In this document: one piece after another, positions 6,974-10,712 of the stretch
How positions within the stretch are numbered: position 1 is the stretch's first letter
Layout: the number at the start of each line of letters is the position of its first letter
NCBI GenBank assembly: GCA_007119395.1
Contig: SKPS01000093.1
Span: forward strand, 1-10,712
Reading direction: 5' to 3'
Source: Lentimicrobiaceae bacterium
GTDB taxonomy: Bacteria; Bacteroidota; Bacteroidia; Bacteroidales; SKPS01
DNA length: 10,712 bases
Program-made: the position numbers and the translations under genes
Notes under the pieces: model-generated
Database searches by the model: none
The model's input: only the letters and a program-made list of their open reading frames with translations
What the model was told of the DNA's origin: nothing

Positions 6974-9217
6974 ATGAGAAACCCGCTCTACAAACACCTG
7001 ATGCTGACCACGATGGTTGCACTCTGTTTTCTGTTCAGCCCACACAAGTCTTCAGCCACCCACTATATGGGCGGAGAAATAACGTGGGAATGCACACCCC
7101 AGGGTAACTTCAGGTTTACCATGATTTTATATCGTGAGTGCTACACCGTTTCTGGTGGAAATGCAGCCACTTTCGGTCAAACCATTCAGATGCAGACCAA
7201 TGTGCCCGGATTTCCCACGATCCAGATGAACAGGATCTCCTTGGAGGATATGTCACCCACCTGTGAATGTCCCGGTGGTCTTAATATTTTTTGCTCGGGT
7301 ATGCCCGGTGCTTCTGCCAACATGGGAGCGATGCAGGAGAATGTTTACACCTCTGACCAGGCTTACCCCAATGGAGTGCCTCTGACGGGTGTACCCCTTG
7401 CGACAGGGTGGCACTTTAGCTATGGGGTGTGTTGCCGAAATCCTTGCAACAACATATTAAATACGCAAAGTTTGCAATTTAGGGTGAGGGCTTTCATGTA
7501 CCCGTACCAGAACACTCCTGTAGACAATTGTTTCGACAATTCACCATCTTTTTTGGAAGGCCCTTCACATGTCTTCTGCACAGGGATGCCAACATCATTT
7601 AATCACATGGCATATGATGCAGACGGTGACTCTCTGGTGTTTGACTGGGCTGAACCCCTTCAACACAACATCAACACCCCCTTGGTATCCTATTTTGCGG
7701 GGTATTCCTGGAACTCTCCATTGCCAGACACCATGCACCACCCCAACAATGTGCCGGCATCACTGGATCCCCATACCGGGGAGATCTCATTCACCTCCTA
7801 TACCAACGGCGCTTTTGTTAAGGTAACCAAGGTCTCTTCCTACAGAAACGGAGTATTGATTGCTGAGGTGTTCCGTGAGATCCAGGTCGTGGTGCTGCCT
7901 TGTGACACCAACAATACCCCAACAGCCGCGATATACTCGATGAACCACCTCCCCCTGACAGAAATTTCTCCCGGGCATTACCAGATGACGGTCCACCCCG
8001 GTGATACAGTGGCATGTCAGATTGCCGCCATTGACCCGGATCTCTGTAACGACCAAACCACACCACAGGATGTGTTGTTGTACGCAACAGGAAACCATTT
8101 CGGCACCCCGGTGAACCCTACTCCATGTGCCGATCCTCCATGCGCCACCTTAACACCCTCACCCTCTCCAGGCACACCGCTCTCTGCCCCCACAGCACTG
8201 ACAACACTGTTTGAATGGCCAATCACCATTGACCATCTGGAAGGTGATGGACTACAATACTTTGGAAAAGCCTACAACTACCACTTTACCATCCGGGACA
8301 ATTTCTGCCCTGTGCCTGCGTCTCGCAACATCATGCTTACAGTGGGTGTGCAGCCTCACCAATGGATGGATTCCCTGCCGGAAATACTGTGCCTTGAAGT
8401 GCAACAGTACGGTGATGTAATGATCACCTGGAATCCGGCAACCATTGACACCAACGCCTTCGACAGCTACACCCTGAAAGGATCCACACTCCATACAGGC
8501 CCGTTTGTAACACTGGATCAGTTCTCCAATATGCAGCAAAACACTTACACACACGTGGGAAGCACCTCGCTTTCCCAACCCAACTACTACAACCTATACA
8601 CCAATACATTGGTTCCCGTTCTGATGTCAACACCTTCAAAACAAATTACATCAACCATTTACCTGCAGGCCATAACCGGTTATGCCCACCAGGAGACGGT
8701 AACACTCTCATGGAATCCCACCCACTATATCCAATTGCCTCAGTCGGCCAGTGCTTATCAAATCTTCCGGCGAGAGGGCACCGGCAGCTGGCAACTGATC
8801 GATACCACGATCAACACCCACTATACTGATACAATGCAATATCAAAACCAACAGGTATACTACCGGGTAGAATTCACTGTAGCAGGTATGTCAGGAACAA
8901 GCTGTATCAGCCGGTCCAACACCGCTTCCGTGTTTCTCAACAGCACTGACGATCTGCTTCACCTGAAGCACACACCGGTGATCTATCCCAATCCGGCCCA
9001 ACACCAAATAGTCATTACGCCGGGGGAGCTTTCCGGAGCGTTTGGGTTGAAGATGTACCACAGCAACGGTCAGCTGGTTTCTGAGTGGAACAAACACTTT
9101 GAGCAAGGTGTAGAACTCAACCTCAAGCTGCCTAATGTTGCACCGGGACTCTATCTGATGCTCTTCACCCACGATGCCGGCACCTACTCAACCCGCTTGA
9201 TGGTGACGCAGCCTTAA
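6974..9217 (+). CDS. secreted T9SS-sorted multidomain protein, paralog 2
   Basis: 747 aa, alignable end to end with paralog 1, 53 bp downstream of it with no promoter in the gap, so probably in the same operon. The signal peptide is about 1-28 (cleavage likely after HKSSA). The N-terminal module has GGEITWEC (33-40), YREC (53-56), CECPGG (97-102), CCRNPC (153-158), NCFDNSP (185-191) and DADGDSL (215-221). The second module has DPDLC (354-358), CADPPCAT (385-392) and DNFCPVP (442-448). Two fibronectin-III-like modules occupy about 469-565 and 566-655, each containing a SW/TW-N-P core. The type A sorting domain spans about 669-747, with YPNP at 671-674 and APGLYLML at 723-730. It has one additional cysteine (C158) after the CCR motif compared with the other copies. 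No Shine-Dalgarno sequence is seen, as is common in this phylum. A secreted surface or matrix protein is likely; ligand and role are unknown. Confidence 0.88.
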   Translation: MRNPLYKHLMLTTMVALCFLFSPHKSSATHYMGGEITWECTPQGNFRFTMILYRECYTVSGGNAATFGQTIQMQTNVPGFPTIQMNRISLEDMSPTCECPGGLNIFCSGMPGASANMGAMQENVYTSDQAYPNGVPLTGVPLATGWHFSYGVCCRNPCNNILNTQSLQFRVRAFMYPYQNTPVDNCFDNSPSFLEGPSHVFCTGMPTSFNHMAYDADGDSLVFDWAEPLQHNINTPLVSYFAGYSWNSPLPDTMHHPNNVPASLDPHTGEISFTSYTNGAFVKVTKVSSYRNGVLIAEVFREIQVVVLPCDTNNTPTAAIYSMNHLPLTEISPGHYQMTVHPGDTVACQIAAIDPDLCNDQTTPQDVLLYATGNHFGTPVNPTPCADPPCATLTPSPSPGTPLSAPTALTTLFEWPITIDHLEGDGLQYFGKAYNYHFTIRDNFCPVPASRNIMLTVGVQPHQWMDSLPEILCLEVQQYGDVMITWNPATIDTNAFDSYTLKGSTLHTGPFVTLDQFSNMQQNTYTHVGSTSLSQPNYYNLYTNTLVPVLMSTPSKQITSTIYLQAITGYAHQETVTLSWNPTHYIQLPQSASAYQIFRREGTGSWQLIDTTINTHYTDTMQYQNQQVYYRVEFTVAGMSGTSCISRSNTASVFLNSTDDLLHLKHTPVIYPNPAQHQIVITPGELSGAFGLKMYHSNGQLVSEWNKHFEQGVELNLKLPNVAPGLYLMLFTHDAGTYSTRLMVTQP

Positions 9218-9264
9218 AGTGGTGAAGCGAAGCCGATACCAAAACAGATAAGCATCAACATAAG

Positions 9265-9276
9265 AAAAAAAAAAAA
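9265..9276 (+). repeat. A12 homopolymer before paralog 3
   Basis: Twelve adenines in a row lie within a purine-rich stretch in the 93-bp gap between the second and third secreted-protein genes, 34 nt before the ATG. Such tracts are prone to length change and can alter expression, but they are also a common sequencing weak point. Confidence 0.6.
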
Positions 9277-9310
9277 GAATAAGAATAACGCACAACAACA
9301 AAAAAATCAA

Positions 9311-10712
9311 ATGATGAAGAAATCAATCGTACTTGTGATCACACTATGGGTTGGACTTTCCGGCTCGGTGTTTGGTGCCGGATTTGCAGGGGGGGAGATC
9401 ACCTGGAGGTGTGCACCCAATGGCAATTATCGATTCACCCTTACCTTGTACCGCGATTGTGCCGGTCAGCCTTTTCCGAACCAACAGGAGCTTGTAACCA
9501 ATGTTCCGGGCATGTCAACCATTGCTCTGCACAGGGTGTCGGCCCATGATATATCGCTGGAGTGTTCCTGCCCTCCGATGAATCAGGTCGACTGCCAGTC
9601 GGTGGGTGGTACCGGTGTATTTAACAGTGGAGCAGTGCAAAAGCTGGTATACAACAGCGACAGTCTTTTCCCGCACGGGGTGTCGTTAACGGGTGTGCCG
9701 CCTGCAACAGGGTGGTATTTTGCCTTCAGCGGATGTTGCAGGGCACCTTCAACGAACATTCCCAATTCAGATACCAAGGAGTTTTTCCTACGGTCGTGGA
9801 TGTACCCATACCAACAGACTGCTGTTGACAACTGTTTTGACAGCTCACCGGAGTTTCTGGAGCGGCCGGCAGGTGTCTTGTGTACCGGCCTTGATAACAT
9901 CTGGTCACCCATGGCCAAGGATGTCGACGGGGATTCCCTGGTGTACTCATGGGCTTCTCCGCTGCAAAATTCGATATCAGATGTGATCACGAACTATGCA
10001 ACAGGATACAGCTACCAGTCTCCATTGCCCGGTCCGGCTGTTGATCCGGTGAGCGTAGCAGCAGTGTTAAACCCTCAGAGCGGATTGATCGAATTCAACA
10101 CCGGAATCTCAGGTGCATTTCTCACTGTAATCAAGGTTTCATCATACCGGAACGGTGAGTTAATCGCTGAAGTGTTCCGTGAGGTACAGTTCCTGCTGAA
10201 GTCTTGCGGACTCAACACCCCTCCTGTCCACAACCCTGTTTTCCAAAACCCTCAAGGACAGTATACGCTGAGAACATGTACCATACCTGCCGGAGAGATG
10301 TTATCATTCGCGATCAGCGTTACCAACTTCCAATATTGCCAGACTAGCAGCGGACCACCTGTACCACAAACGATCGCTTTTAACATGACGGGGGCTCAAC
10401 TCGCTGCCCCAATGAATCCGGGAGGATGCCTGAACCCACCCTGTGTAACACTTACGCCCGCCCCTACCCCAACAAGCAATATAACCGGCACTTTTGGAGC
10501 GCAAACAACCTTTCAGTGGCAAACCACATGCGACCACATTGCACAAACCAGCACCGGTACAGCCGACTATTCTCCACACCACTTCCTGTTGAAAGCTTAT
10601 GACAACGCATGCTCCATTCCCTCACTTAGATACTACCCAATCACGGTCGTGATCGACAACAACACCACCGTTCCGGCACCTCCGATTCTGTGTGTTTCAA
10701 GGCTTGAAAACA
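9311..10712 (+). CDS. secreted multidomain protein, paralog 3 (3' end outside window)
   Basis: The frame is open without stop from ATG 9311 (a second ATG follows at 9314) to the window edge: 467 codons plus one base. The signal peptide is about 1-23 (MMKKSIVLVITLWVGLSGSV, then FGA). The N-terminal module matches the two upstream paralogs: GGEITWRC (27-34), YRDC (47-50), CSCPP (85-89), CCR (142-144), NCFDSSP (174-180), DVDGDSL (204-210) and SSYRNGELIAEVFRE (277-291). The second module differs: DPDLC of the other copies is NFQYC (339-343), and two extra cysteines (C323, C407) appear, while CLNPPCVTLTP (373-383) and DNACSIP (431-437) are kept. The visible part ends at PPILCVSRLEN, the start of the first fibronectin-III-like module. 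By analogy about 270-280 more residues with a T9SS sorting domain are expected beyond the edge; this is not seen. The upstream gap holds no recognisable promoter, so it is likely part of the same transcription unit. Confidence 0.87.
   Translation, partial: MMKKSIVLVITLWVGLSGSVFGAGFAGGEITWRCAPNGNYRFTLTLYRDCAGQPFPNQQELVTNVPGMSTIALHRVSAHDISLECSCPPMNQVDCQSVGGTGVFNSGAVQKLVYNSDSLFPHGVSLTGVPPATGWYFAFSGCCRAPSTNIPNSDTKEFFLRSWMYPYQQTAVDNCFDSSPEFLERPAGVLCTGLDNIWSPMAKDVDGDSLVYSWASPLQNSISDVITNYATGYSYQSPLPGPAVDPVSVAAVLNPQSGLIEFNTGISGAFLTVIKVSSYRNGELIAEVFREVQFLLKSCGLNTPPVHNPVFQNPQGQYTLRTCTIPAGEMLSFAISVTNFQYCQTSSGPPVPQTIAFNMTGAQLAAPMNPGGCLNPPCVTLTPAPTPTSNITGTFGAQTTFQWQTTCDHIAQTSTGTADYSPHHFLLKAYDNACSIPSLRYYPITVVIDNNTTVPAPPILCVSRLEN

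Noticed and set aside
9583..9990. 135-aa antisense and 97-aa sense open frames in the third paralog region
   Set aside because: Both overlap the continuous frame from 9311 that aligns motif by motif with the two upstream paralogs.
1..10712. tRNA or rRNA genes, CRISPR arrays, insertion sequences, phage genes
   Set aside because: I saw no regular direct repeats with spacers, no transposase or integrase motifs and no tRNA- or rRNA-like segments in the gaps.

Overview
The window looks like a chromosomal segment of a Bacteroidota (Bacteroidetes) bacterium. The signs are C-terminal type IX secretion (T9SS) type A sorting domains, a promoter matching the phylum's TTTG / TAnnTTTG consensus, few Shine-Dalgarno sequences, and household genes of the type found in that phylum. 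I cannot name the genus.

Left part (1-4446): the window opens inside an S41 C-terminal processing protease, of which only the C-terminal part with the catalytic lysine is present. A dihydroorotate dehydrogenase-like flavoprotein follows, behind a textbook Bacteroidetes promoter; it lacks the usual catalytic cysteine. On the opposite strand lie, in transcription order, an FkbM-type SAM methyltransferase, a type I-beta DAHP synthase with an N-terminal regulatory domain (entry to the shikimate pathway) and, 3 nt downstream, a HAD phosphatase of the KdsC class. The phosphatase carries an extra N-terminal XRE-like helix-turn-helix domain.

Middle (4447-4718): a 272-bp divergent regulatory region between the methyltransferase and the right-hand cluster. 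It holds candidate -7 elements for both directions and two inverted repeats.

Right part (4719-10712): three tandem paralogous genes on the + strand encode large secreted proteins, two complete (733 and 747 aa) and one cut by the window edge (467 codons seen). Each has a signal peptide and a conserved cysteine-rich N-terminal module with GGEITW, YR-acidic-C, CxCP, CCR and DxDGDSL motifs. A second conserved module follows. The complete copies then have two fibronectin-III-like modules and a C-terminal T9SS type A sorting domain. The architecture resembles the large extracellular, 'gliding motility-associated' type proteins of Bacteroidota. Gaps of 53 and 90 bp without recognisable promoters suggest one transcription unit. 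They are probably cell-surface or released structural or adhesive proteins; the exact role is unknown.

The main points for a second look are the three-gene secreted-protein array (possibly continuing past the right edge), the divergence of the third copy, and the HTH-phosphatase fusion coupled to DAHP synthase.
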